The position numbers and the translations under genes were made by a program. From Gammaproteobacteria bacterium (GTDB lineage: Bacteria > Pseudomonadota > Gammaproteobacteria > Steroidobacterales > Steroidobacteraceae), in NCBI GenBank assembly GCA_030039615.1, contig JASHVF010000216.1:1-6376 (forward strand): DNA of 6,376 nucleotides. Direction: 5' to 3'. Below, in pieces: positions 1-6,376 of this stretch (position 1 is its first letter; every line of letters begins with the position of its first letter). The notes beneath the pieces were generated by a model. That model was not told the DNA's origin and made no database searches. It saw nothing but the letters and a program-made list of their open reading frames with translations.

Positions 1-155
1 AGCGCCAGCAACGGCGCAGCCGCGCGCGGCCGCCTCCCGGGCGGAGTGGCGGCGCGTTGCGTGTCGGCGGACTGCGTCATGGGCGGCATTATCCGCGAGC
101 CGGGCGCGACCGCGCGAGCCGCTGCGCGCGCCGCAGTACATGCTGGTATTCTTTG
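1..155. other. GC-rich upstream region without a recognisable gene
   Basis: A reading frame at 46-264 (+) exists but its product is Arg/Ala-rich, resembles no family I know, and runs into the patatin signal peptide in another frame. The stretch probably lies between genes. No terminator or tRNA is seen. Confidence 0.5.
144..152 (+). promoter_or_regulatory. Possible extended -10 promoter element for the patatin gene
   Basis: TGG followed by TATTCT (147-152) resembles an extended -10 element (TGn plus 4 of 6 matches to TATAAT) in otherwise very GC-rich DNA. No -35 hexamer is visible at the right distance. Transcription would start near 158-160, inside the inverted repeat at 156-178. Weak call. 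Confidence 0.2.
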
Positions 156-178
156 CGCCCGTGAATTCATCACGGGCG
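156..178. promoter_or_regulatory. Perfect 9-bp inverted repeat just upstream of the patatin start
   Basis: The arms CGCCCGTGA (156-164) and TCACGGGCG (170-178) are exact reverse complements around the 5-nt spacer ATTCA. The repeat ends 3 nt before the ATG at 182. In RNA this would be a stable hairpin holding the only purine-rich stretch (GGGCG) that could act as a ribosome-binding site; in DNA it could be a dimeric repressor site. It is also partly coding if translation starts at 140 or 161. Function is inferred. Confidence 0.5.
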
Positions 179-181
179 GTC

Positions 182-2443
182 ATGTCCCGTTTCGGGGCGT
201 TGAGGTTGCTGCTCGCAGTTCAGTGCCTCGCGATGGCGGCGGCCGCCAACGCCGGCGCCGCTGACGACCCCACCGAAGTCCCGGCTTCCCCCGGCGCCCG
301 TCCGCGGGTCGGACTGGTGCTGTCCGGCGGCGGTGCCCGCGGCGCCGCGCACGTCGGCGTGCTCAAGGTCCTCGAGCAGCTGCACGTGCCGGTCGATGCG
401 ATCGCCGGCACCAGCATGGGCGCGGTGGTCGGCGGGCTGTACGCGAGCGGGCTGTCGGCGCGCGACATCGAGAAGATCCTGACCTCGCTCAACTGGCAGG
501 CCGCGTTTCGCGACCGGCCGCCGCGCGAGGACCTGACGCTGCGCCGCAAGCAGGAGGACGAGAACTTCCTGGTGGCGTTCCCGCTCGGCCTGCGCGGCCA
601 CAAGGTGGTGCTGCCCAAGGGGCTCATCGAGGGACAGAGCCTGAGCCAGCTGCTGCGCCGCCTGACGCTGCCGGTGGCGCGCATCACCAACTTCGACGAC
701 CTGCCGACGCGCTTTCGCGCGGTCGCCACCGATCTCGAGAGCGGTGAGGGAGTAGTGCTCGCCTCGGGCGACCTGACGAGTGCGATGCGCGCCAGCATGT
801 CCGCGCCCGGGATCTTCGCGCCGGTGGAGCGCCAGGGGCGGCTGCTGGTCGACGGCGGCATCTCGGACAACATCCCGGTCGACGTCGCCCGCGCCATGGG
901 CGTCGACATGGTGATCGTGGTGGATGTGGGCTCGCCGCTCGCGCAGCGCTCCAAGCTCACCGACGTGACCGCCATCTCGAACCAGATGCTCGCCATCCTC
1001 CTGCGTCGCAACGGCGAGGAGCAGCTCGCCACGCTCAAGCCAACGGACATCCTGATCGAGCCGCCGCTCGGGGATGCCTCCTCGTTCGACTTCGGCGCCG
1101 TGGCGCGCTATATCGGCGTCGGCGAGGCGGCGGGGCGCGCCGCCGCCGAGCAGCTTGCGCCGCTCGCGGTGAGCGATGCACAGATGCAGCACTACGAGCA
1201 GCGGCGCGAGGCGATGCGCCTGCCGCCGCCGGTGATCCACTTCGTGCAGGCAGACGGCGGCTCGGATGCTTATTCGCAGTCCCTCGACCAGCTGTTCAGG
1301 GACATGGCCGGCAAGCCGCTCGATCCGGATGCGGTGGCGCGGCGCGTCACCGCGCTCTACGGCCTCGGCGGACTCGACACGCTCGACTACCGCGTGGTGG
1401 GGCGCGACGACTACTACGGTCTCGCGCTCGATGCGCGCCCGAGCTCCATGGGGCCGAACTACCTGCGCTTTGGCCTGAGCCTGCAGGACGACTTCGAGGG
1501 CCACGCCACCTACGATGCGGCGGTGCGCTTCGTCATGTCGGACATCACGCGCAACGCCGGCGAGTGGGTCACCGACCTGCAGGCGGGCACCACCTCGCTG
1601 GTCTCGACCGAGTTCTTCCTGCCGCTGGCGGAATTCTCCGGCTGGTTCGTCATGCCGCACGTGTCGGACGAGGCACGCGAGCTCGACTGGTTCAACGGTC
1701 AGAGCCTCGAGGCGGAGTACCGCGTGCATACCTTCCAGTACGGCACCGACTTCGGCTACCAGATCAGCAACTGGGGCGAGATGCGCGTAGGCGCCGAGCG
1801 GCAGCAGGGCCATTACGTGCTCGAGATCGGCGACGCGAATGATCCCGACCTGCCGGAGCAGAGCTTCAAGCCCTTCGACCTGGTCAACTACTTCGCGCGC
1901 TTCACCTACGACCGGCTCGACGACATCAACTTCCCGCACAGCGGCCAGCAGGCGACGCTCGAGTGGAGTGCCAACCGCGATGCCACGGGACTGGGCCAGT
2001 ACTCCAACCAGGTCACGATGAGCTATCTCGGCGCCTACTCCTTCGGCCGCGACACGTTCTCGTTCTCCGCCTCCGGCGGCGCGACACTCGAGTCGAACTT
2101 CACCGACCTGAACCTGCTGTTTCCGCTCGGCGGCTTCCTCAATCTCTCCGGGCTGCGCGCCGATTCGCTGCTCGGCGCCGACTACGGCATCGCGCGTCTG
2201 ATGTTCTACCGGCAGATCGGCCGCGGCGGACCCGGCTACTTCGACGTGCCCACCTACCTCGGCGCCTCGCTCGAGGCGGGCAACGTCTGGCAGAGCCGCA
2301 GCGCTGCGAGCTTCGGCAACACGCAGAAGGACGCGAGCGTGTTCCTCGGCATGGACACGCTGCTCGGGCCGCTGTATCTGGCGATGGGATTCGACGAGCA
2401 CGGCAACCAGGCGTTCTACCTGTTCCTCGGCAGGACGTTCTGA
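182..2443 (+). CDS. PlpD-like patatin phospholipase fused to an Omp85-type outer-membrane barrel (type Vd autotransporter)
   Basis: Predicted secreted lipid acyl hydrolase of 753 aa that carries its own outer-membrane transporter. Residues 1-25 form a Sec signal peptide (basic start, Leu/Ala core, cleavage near ANA-GA or AGA-AD). The patatin domain spans about 41-335: oxyanion loop SGGGARG at 48-54, nucleophile elbow GTSMG at 76-80 (catalytic Ser78), and DGG at 224-226 (Asp224 of the Ser-Asp dyad). A POTRA-like segment follows at about 350-420. From about 425 to 753 there are alternating amphipathic strands, the FPHSG and LGG signatures of Omp85 barrels, and a C-terminal Phe (GRTF) expected for BAM recognition. 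Length and domain order match Pseudomonas PlpD (type Vd secretion). The start at 182 is preferred because it puts the signal peptide at the N-terminus; in-frame ATG 140 and GTG 161 would add 14 or 7 residues before it. No strong Shine-Dalgarno is seen. Whether the patatin domain is cleaved and released, and its lipid substrate, cannot be read from sequence. Confidence 0.93.
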   Translation: MSRFGALRLLLAVQCLAMAAAANAGAADDPTEVPASPGARPRVGLVLSGGGARGAAHVGVLKVLEQLHVPVDAIAGTSMGAVVGGLYASGLSARDIEKILTSLNWQAAFRDRPPREDLTLRRKQEDENFLVAFPLGLRGHKVVLPKGLIEGQSLSQLLRRLTLPVARITNFDDLPTRFRAVATDLESGEGVVLASGDLTSAMRASMSAPGIFAPVERQGRLLVDGGISDNIPVDVARAMGVDMVIVVDVGSPLAQRSKLTDVTAISNQMLAILLRRNGEEQLATLKPTDILIEPPLGDASSFDFGAVARYIGVGEAAGRAAAEQLAPLAVSDAQMQHYEQRREAMRLPPPVIHFVQADGGSDAYSQSLDQLFRDMAGKPLDPDAVARRVTALYGLGGLDTLDYRVVGRDDYYGLALDARPSSMGPNYLRFGLSLQDDFEGHATYDAAVRFVMSDITRNAGEWVTDLQAGTTSLVSTEFFLPLAEFSGWFVMPHVSDEARELDWFNGQSLEAEYRVHTFQYGTDFGYQISNWGEMRVGAERQQGHYVLEIGDANDPDLPEQSFKPFDLVNYFARFTYDRLDDINFPHSGQQATLEWSANRDATGLGQYSNQVTMSYLGAYSFGRDTFSFSASGGATLESNFTDLNLLFPLGGFLNLSGLRADSLLGADYGIARLMFYRQIGRGGPGYFDVPTYLGASLEAGNVWQSRSAASFGNTQKDASVFLGMDTLLGPLYLAMGFDEHGNQAFYLFLGRTF

Positions 2444-2450
2444 TGCGCGC

Positions 2451-2918
2451 TCAGAGCTCCTTGCGGTAGACGATGAACCCCGAGTTCGCGGCGACCTGGT
2501 CGTAGAGCCGCCGCGCGGTCTGATTGGTCTCGTGGGTGAGCCAGTAGACGCGTGCCGCGCCGGCGGCACGCGCGCGTGCGGCGACCGCCTCGATCAGCCC
2601 CCTGCCCGTGCCCTGGCGGCGCGCGCTCGCGGCCGTGTAGAGGTCCTGCAGGTAGCACACCAGACCGAGATGGATGGTGCTGCGGTGGTAGAGGTAGTGC
2701 GTGAGGCCGAGCAGTTGCCCGGCGCGTTCGGCCACCAGCGCGTGCACCGGCTCGGCGGGGTCGAGGAAGCGCCGCCAGGTGCTCTCGGTGATTTCGGCCG
2801 GCAGGGCGGTCGGACCGCTGCGGCCGTAGAAGGCGTTGTAGCCCTCCCACAGCGGCAGCCACTGCGCGTAGTCGGCCGCCGTCACCGGGCGCACCAGCGT
2901 GTCAGTCGCCGCGCTCAC
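2451..2918 (-). CDS. GNAT family N-acetyltransferase
   Basis: A 155-aa single-domain GNAT enzyme, predicted cytoplasmic, transferring the acetyl group of acetyl-CoA to an amine of unknown identity. The acetyl-CoA pyrophosphate loop (motif A) is clear: strand QDLYTAAS at 91-98, then RRQGTGRG at 100-107, fitting R-x-x-G-x-G. Motif B follows as N132-x-x-A135-x-x-L138-Y139, with the closing SGFIVYRKEL strand typical of the fold. Length is normal. The start is GTG at 2918-2916; the protein has no internal Met to use instead, and the GTG overlaps the TGA of the upstream cupin gene (GTGA), which suggests translational coupling. The 3' end lies 7 bp from the convergent patatin stop, with no hairpin terminator between them. 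The substrate could be a polyamine, an amino acid, an antibiotic-like amine or a protein terminus; sequence alone does not decide. Confidence 0.92.
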   Translation of the reverse strand: MSAATDTLVRPVTAADYAQWLPLWEGYNAFYGRSGPTALPAEITESTWRRFLDPAEPVHALVAERAGQLLGLTHYLYHRSTIHLGLVCYLQDLYTAASARRQGTGRGLIEAVAARARAAGAARVYWLTHETNQTARRLYDQVAANSGFIVYRKEL

Positions 2919-3289
2919 GGGTCGCCGGTCGGCACGATCGCGGCCGTCTCCGCCATGAGTATGACGGCGCGCTCCGGGGCGCGCGTGCGGTGCACGACGC
3001 CCTTGGGCACGACGAACCCCTGGCGCGGCTTGAGCTCGACCGAGCGCCCCTCGAGATCGATGATGAAGCGCCCCTCGAGCACGAAGAAGAACTCGTCGTC
3101 GTTGTCGTGCTTGTGCCAGTGATATTCGCCCGGCATGAACACGCCCAGGCGGATCACCGAGTCGTTCACCTTGCAGAGCGTCTGGTTGTACCAGGGATGG
3201 TCGCAGGCGGCGACCAGTGCCGGCACGTCGACCACGTCGAGGGGGGCGAACCTGACGTCGAGGTGCGTAGCGTAAGGGTAGTCGTCCAT
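2915..3289 (-). CDS. Small single-domain cupin protein
   Basis: A 124-aa protein with one conserved cupin barrel. Motif 1 is G54-x4-H59-x-H61-x4-E66 and motif 2 is P95-x-G97-x2-H100, giving the classic 3-His/1-Glu metal site (H59, H61, E66, H100), all present. Residues 62-65 are an acidic DNDD loop. The length fits the minimal monocupins often annotated only as cupin domain proteins; members act as dioxygenases, isomerases or metal/sugar-binding proteins, and no specific reaction can be assigned. The reading frame stays open upstream to 3532, but ATG 3289 is chosen because GGAGG lies 5 nt upstream (3299-3295), and upstream translation gives Arg/Ala-rich sequence that overlaps the next gene in another frame. 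It lies 92 bp downstream of the 88-aa gene and overlaps the GNAT start by 4 bp. An inverted repeat sits just upstream of its ribosome-binding site. Confidence 0.92.
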   Translation of the reverse strand: MDDYPYATHLDVRFAPLDVVDVPALVAACDHPWYNQTLCKVNDSVIRLGVFMPGEYHWHKHDNDDEFFFVLEGRFIIDLEGRSVELKPRQGFVVPKGVVHRTRAPERAVILMAETAAIVPTGDP

Positions 3290-3294
3290 ACAGT

Positions 3295-3299
3295 CCTCC
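3295..3299 (-). promoter_or_regulatory. Ribosome-binding site of the cupin gene
   Basis: GGAGG on the minus strand, 5 nt before ATG 3289. It decides the start within a reading frame that stays open another 240 bases upstream. Confidence 0.8.
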
Positions 3300-3301
3300 G
3301 A

Positions 3302-3322
3302 CGCCAAGTTAGCAGCTTGGCG
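3302..3322. promoter_or_regulatory. Inverted repeat upstream of the cupin ribosome-binding site
   Basis: The arms CGCCAAG (3302-3308) and CTTGGCG (3316-3322) are perfect 7-bp reverse complements around a 7-nt spacer. On the minus strand the repeat ends 2 nt before GGAGG of the cupin gene. No T-tract follows on either strand, so it is not a standard intrinsic terminator; an operator or a 5'-leader hairpin is more likely. Function inferred. Confidence 0.4.
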
Positions 3323-3381
3323 GGGGCAGGAGCAGCTACGGCGGCACGGGCTCGCGCCACGGCTGTGCCGGCCGGAGACCG

Positions 3382-3648
3382 TTACAGTCCGCGGCTCTCG
3401 GCCAGCTTCTCGATCTTCTTGAAGACCAGCGCCGGCTTGTCGCCGGCGCGCGAGTATTCGTGCCGGCGGCTCATCTCCTCGAGCGCGGCATCGCGCTCGG
3501 CCGACGTGGGGTACCAGTGCAGGCGCTGCCACTCGGGACCGAGCAGCTTGCGGAACGGATCCCCCGGCGGCAGGCTCACCCGGATGCCGTAGGGGCGCAG
3601 TTTCTCGATCGGGGGCGTGGTCAGATTCTGCGGCTGGCTGATTCCCAT
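3382..3648 (-). CDS. Conserved-looking 88-aa protein of unknown function
   Basis: I do not recognise the family. The predicted cytoplasmic protein has no signal peptide or membrane segment. It reads as a real gene: ordinary amino-acid balance with Trp, Tyr, His, Asp and Glu spread along it, unlike the Arg/Ala shadows around it. Visible parts are an N-terminal tail (1-17), a compact stretch with Y20-G21-I22 and PPGDPF (27-32), then LGPEWQRLHWYPT (36-48), and a charged helical C-terminus (50-85) with ERDAALEEMSRRHEYSR and KKIEKL. The frame is open upstream to 3714; ATG 3648 is preferred because the upstream part would enter the divergent msrA leader, though no strong ribosome-binding site precedes it. 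It is likely the first gene of the minus-strand cluster with the cupin and GNAT genes. It could be a small regulatory or adaptor protein; no function is assigned. Confidence 0.72.
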   Translation of the reverse strand: MGISQPQNLTTPPIEKLRPYGIRVSLPPGDPFRKLLGPEWQRLHWYPTSAERDAALEEMSRRHEYSRAGDKPALVFKKIEKLAESRGL

Positions 3649-3673
3649 GCGCGGGACTTTAGCACGGCGGCGT

Positions 3674-3708
3674 TTTGGGGCTTGAGTCACTGTCCGCTTG
3701 TCCCCAAA
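3674..3708. promoter_or_regulatory. Inverted repeat in the divergent spacer between the 88-aa gene and msrA
   Basis: TTTGGGG (3674-3680) and CCCCAAA (3702-3708) are perfect 7-bp arms separated by 21 nt, centred in the 92-bp region (3649-3740) shared by the two divergent genes. Arm centres are 28 bp apart, not an exact multiple of a helical turn. It could be an operator acting on both genes. No convincing -35/-10 pair is seen on either strand; TTGAGT (3682-3687) with CAAACT 17 nt further is the best plus-strand candidate and is weak. Confidence 0.3.
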
Positions 3709-3730
3709 CTGCAAAGCTCATCGTATTGAA

Positions 3731-3735
3731 GGAGG
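3731..3735 (+). promoter_or_regulatory. Ribosome-binding site of msrA
   Basis: GGAGG, preceded by GAA, lies 5 nt before ATG 3741. It fixes this start over the in-frame TTG at 3675. Confidence 0.88.
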
Positions 3736-3740
3736 CTCCC

Positions 3741-4380
<640 letters not shown>

Positions 4381-4403
<23 letters not shown>

Positions 4404-5766
4404 GCTGCGGCGCGGCGGCATGGCGCGCCAGCAGCCGCGCGCAGGCCTGGATGACCGCTTCGGTCGCGGGCCGCCGGTAATCCCACATGGGCTCGGATCC
4501 CGGCGGCACCACCATCATCGCCGCATTCGCTTCGAACAGCAGCAGCGAGCCGTCCGGCGCGAGCGCGAAGTCGATGCCGGCGTACTCGAGGCCGAGTACG
4601 GCGCAGATCCCGGTCAGCGCGCCCATGGCGCGCGTGCCGAGCACGGCGGGCATGTCATCGAGGAAGCGCCGTTCCTCCTCGCGCAGCGCGGCGCTCCGCG
4701 CCATGTCGGCCGTGAAGTAGTGCACCTTCCAGTCCGAGGATATGGCGAGGTGCAGCGGGTAGAGTGTTCCGTCGACGAACATGACGCGGTATTTGCGCGC
4801 CAGGCCGTCCGCGCCCCGTGAATCGAGATACTCAATCGCGAGCAGCTCATCCCCGGCGAGCGCTGCGATGGCTGTCGCGAGCGCGCCGGGCGCATCGACG
4901 CGCACGAAGTGCCGGCCGGTGTGAAAGCCCGGACTGCGGATGAGGAGCGGGAACTGCCGCGGAGCGCCTCCGAGCAGCGCCGCGCGCGTGATCGTCTCGA
5001 CCGCCGGTGCGATCACGCCCGGCACGCCCGCCAGGCGCCGCGCATTGGCGGCTCGGCCGGTGGCGCGAATGCGCGCCGGGTGATTGATGACCGGGCTGCT
5101 GCTGCGCCCGAGCAGCTCTTCGGCTCGCTCGAGGGCGCGGGTGCAGAGGTCGGCGTCGCCCACGGCGTTCACGATCAGCGCGTGCGGCGGCAATGGCAGC
5201 GTCGCATCCCAGTACTCGGCATAGATCACGTGCGTGGTGTAACGCCGATCGTCGAAGAAGAGCCGCACCGGAAAATTGCCGCCGCGGGCGGAGACCAGCA
5301 TCAGGAGCGATGCGCCGGCGGCAGCTCCACGGTACGGCTTGGTGAGCAGGGCGTGGCCGGTGAAGCCCTTGTCGCGATGGTAGTCGGCTCCGGGGAGACC
5401 TAACTCGCCGAGCACCGAGGCCATACCCTGATGCGCCTCGGCAAACTCCGGATCGAGGTCGAGCGCCGCCTGATACTGAAGTCGCGCCTCGGGAAAATCC
5501 CGATCCTCCCGCAGCGCATTGGCGAGATTGGCGCGCGCGATCTTGTTGGCCGGATAGAGCCGGGCGGCTTCCCTGAAGGCGCTGAGCGCGGCCGAGCGGT
5601 AGCCACCCTGCAGCGCGAGATTTCCGAGCTCGTTGAGGGCGGCAAAGCTGCTCGGGTCGCGCCGCAGAAACTCCAGGTAGGCCGCGCGCGCCGCGGAGTC
5701 ATCGCCGCGGCGCGCCAGCAGTCGGGCGTGCTCCAGAGCGTCCCCGGCGTTCATGCGGTCCCTCAT
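4381..5766 (-). CDS. TPR domain / ATP-grasp ligase fusion protein
   Basis: A 461-aa soluble protein. The N-terminus holds three tandem TPR repeats (about 5-110): the turn residues D/Y-P recur at P38, P72 and P106, exactly 34 apart, with a partial fourth helix to about 123. The rest is an ATP-grasp fold (about 150-450): a pre-ATP-grasp segment with INHP at 227-230 and the arginine/Ala-rich helix leading to GVPGVIAP (247-254), an ATP-binding strand LLIRSPG (274-280) where the usual Lys is Arg277, EYLD (312-315), KYRVMFVDG (325-333), and the Mg-binding set GIDFAL (D399) with FEAN (E412, N414). Members of this superfamily join a carboxylate to an amine or thiol through an acyl phosphate; RimK and glutathione synthetase are the nearest in layout. 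The substrate is unknown; the TPRs suggest a protein or peptide partner. ATG 5766 has GGAGG 6 nt upstream; ATG 5754 is a possible second start. The last residues (PQPSPSRPP) overlap msrA. Confidence 0.88.
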
Positions 5767-5772
5767 GCGCAG

Positions 5773-5777
5773 CCTCC
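5773..5777 (-). promoter_or_regulatory. Ribosome-binding site of the TPR/ATP-grasp gene
   Basis: GGAGG on the minus strand, 6 nt before ATG 5766. It supports that start over the in-frame ATG at 5754. Confidence 0.78.
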
Positions 5778-5783
5778 GCGGCT

Positions 5784-5791
5784 ACTATAAC
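5784..5791. promoter_or_regulatory. -10-like element between divergent genes
   Basis: TATAAC (5786-5791, +) matches TATAAT at 5 of 6 positions and lies 23 bp before ATG 5815, a fitting place for a promoter of the DUF1348 gene. The same bases read on the minus strand give TATAGT (5789-5784), also 5 of 6, but that start of transcription would fall on the ATP-grasp ribosome-binding site, so the plus direction is preferred. No good -35 is seen for either strand. Confidence 0.4.
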
Positions 5792-5803
5792 GGCGCCGCC
5801 CGC

Positions 5804-5808
5804 AGGAG
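5804..5808 (+). promoter_or_regulatory. Ribosome-binding site of the DUF1348 gene
   Basis: AGGAG lies 6 nt before ATG 5815. Confidence 0.78.
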
Positions 5809-5814
5809 ATCGCC

Positions 5815-6282
5815 ATGCCGACACGCCCGCCCGTACCTCCCTTTACCGTCGAGACGGCGACCCTGAAAGTGCGCATGGCGGAGGACGCCTGGAACACACG
5901 CGACCCGGAACGCGTGGTGCAGGTCTATACCGAGGACACGCAATGGCGCAATCGCGCGGAGTTTCCGCAGGGGCGCGCGCAGGTGCGCGCTTTTCTCGAG
6001 CGCAAGTGGGCCCGGGAGCTCGACTACCGGCTCATCAAGGAGCTCTGGGCCTGCGCCGGTAACCGCATCGCGGTGCGCTTCGCCTATGAGTGGCACGACG
6101 ACTCGGGAAACTGGTTCCGCAGCTACGGCAACGAGAACTGGGAGTTCAACGAGGAGGGCCTGATGCGGCGCCGCTTCGCCAGCATCAACGACCTTCCCAT
6201 CGCCGCAGCGGAGCGCCGGTTCCGCTGGCCGCTGGGTCGCCGTCCTGACGATCATCCGGGACTCACCGAGTGCGGCTTCTAA
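5815..6282 (+). CDS. DUF1348 family protein (NTF2/SnoaL-like fold)
   Basis: A 155-aa soluble protein of the DUF1348 group in the NTF2-like superfamily. The sequence follows the family throughout: helix KVRMAEDAWNTRDPERVV (18-35), YTEDTQWRNRAEF (38-50), the G-R-x2-V-R-x-FL-x-RKW block (53-65), LDYRLIKELW (69-78), strand NRIAVRFAYEWHDDSGNWFRSYGNENWEF across 83-111, GLMRRRFASINDLPI (115-129), and the closing RRFRWPLGRRPDDHPGL (134-150). Length is typical. NTF2-like proteins form a cone-shaped pocket and include isomerases, cyclases and ligand binders, but the reaction of DUF1348 proteins is not known to me and none is assigned. ATG 5815 has AGGAG 6 nt upstream. It is divergent from the ATP-grasp gene over 48 bp, so the two could share regulation. 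No intrinsic terminator follows. Confidence 0.93.
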   Translation: MPTRPPVPPFTVETATLKVRMAEDAWNTRDPERVVQVYTEDTQWRNRAEFPQGRAQVRAFLERKWARELDYRLIKELWACAGNRIAVRFAYEWHDDSGNWFRSYGNENWEFNEEGLMRRRFASINDLPIAAAERRFRWPLGRRPDDHPGLTECGF

Positions 6283-6325
6283 GCAACATCCAACACCCAT
6301 GTTTCCTTCCAGGCCGTACTGCGGC

Positions 6326-6331
6326 TAAAAT
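6326..6331 (+). promoter_or_regulatory. -10-like element for a gene beyond the window
   Basis: TAAAAT (5 of 6 to TATAAT), in the context GGCTAAAATGC, lies in the less GC-rich stretch 6283-6376. At 17-bp spacing the -35 would be TTCCTT (6303-6308), a poor match. No complete gene follows before the window ends; GTG at 6370 might be a start but has no ribosome-binding site in view. Confidence 0.4.
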
Positions 6332-6376
6332 GCTACAAACGAGTGTCCGTTCTCAACACGACCGTTCCTGTGAAAT

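Noticed and set aside
161..173. CRP-type site GTGA-N-TCAC
   Set aside because: The spacer is 5 nt, while CRP-family sites have 6, so I keep it only as an inverted repeat.
211..226. Possible lipoprotein signal (Cys15 in the patatin leader, LAVQC)
   Set aside because: Gln precedes the Cys and does not fit a lipobox; the barrel domain already anchors the protein in the outer membrane.
46..264. 72-aa plus-strand frame at the window start
   Set aside because: Arg/Ala-rich, no family resemblance, no ribosome-binding site, and it overlaps the patatin signal peptide out of frame.
2444..2450. Shared terminator between the convergent patatin and GNAT genes
   Set aside because: Only 7 bp separate the stops and I see no stem followed by a T-tract.
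170..2569. A 799-aa open frame on the minus strand covering the whole patatin gene
   Set aside because: Its translation is Arg/Ala/Val/His-rich with no domain; such antisense frames are expected opposite GC-rich genes with strong third-position bias. The patatin product has intact motifs throughout.
2532..3122. 196-aa plus-strand frame opposite GNAT and cupin
   Set aside because: Opposite two genes with clear catalytic motifs; skewed composition and no domain.
3429..3449. 8-bp inverted repeat GCGCCGGC/GCCGGCGC within the 88-aa gene
   Set aside because: Entirely G/C and inside coding sequence; such repeats arise easily from codon bias in this DNA and no T-tract follows.
6313..6325. GCCG/CGGC stem after the DUF1348 gene as a terminator
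   Set aside because: The stem is only 4 bp and is followed by TAAAATGC, not a T-run; the promoter reading is at least as good.

Overview
The window is GC-rich Gram-negative chromosomal DNA. The best guess is a high-GC gammaproteobacterium of a Xanthomonadales, Nevskiales or Steroidobacter-like type. This rests on a patatin/Omp85-barrel protein of the PlpD (type Vd secretion) kind, which requires an outer membrane; on an MsrA of the long E. coli type with its N-terminal extension; and on the strong GC bias at third codon positions. The taxonomic placement is an inference, not a match. I see no mobile element, CRISPR array, tRNA or rRNA.

Layout. 1-181 is a GC-rich leader with no convincing gene; it ends in a perfect 9-bp inverted repeat that stops 3 nt before the first start codon. 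182-2443 (+) is the PlpD-like patatin autotransporter. It converges, with a 7-bp gap, on a minus-strand cluster read as: an 88-aa protein of unknown function (3648-3382), a small cupin (3289-2915) and a GNAT acetyltransferase (2918-2451). The last two overlap by 4 bp (GTGA), so they are probably translationally coupled. The cluster diverges from msrA (3741-4403, +) across a 92-bp spacer holding an inverted repeat. msrA runs tail to tail into a TPR/ATP-grasp fusion protein (5766-4381, -), and the two coding regions overlap by 23 bp. The ATP-grasp gene diverges across 48 bp from a DUF1348/NTF2-like gene (5815-6282, +). The last 94 bases are less GC-rich and hold a promoter-like -10 box that probably serves a gene beyond the window.

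How the genes relate. Most look like independent housekeeping or accessory functions: a cell-surface lipase, oxidised-methionine repair, small-molecule acetylation, and a peptide-bond-type ligase of unknown substrate. Only the 88-aa/cupin/GNAT cluster looks like an operon. I do not see a clear new multi-gene system. The items most worth following are the type Vd secreted patatin with a hairpin over its ribosome-binding region, the MsrA with a displaced third cysteine, and the orphan TPR/ATP-grasp ligase.
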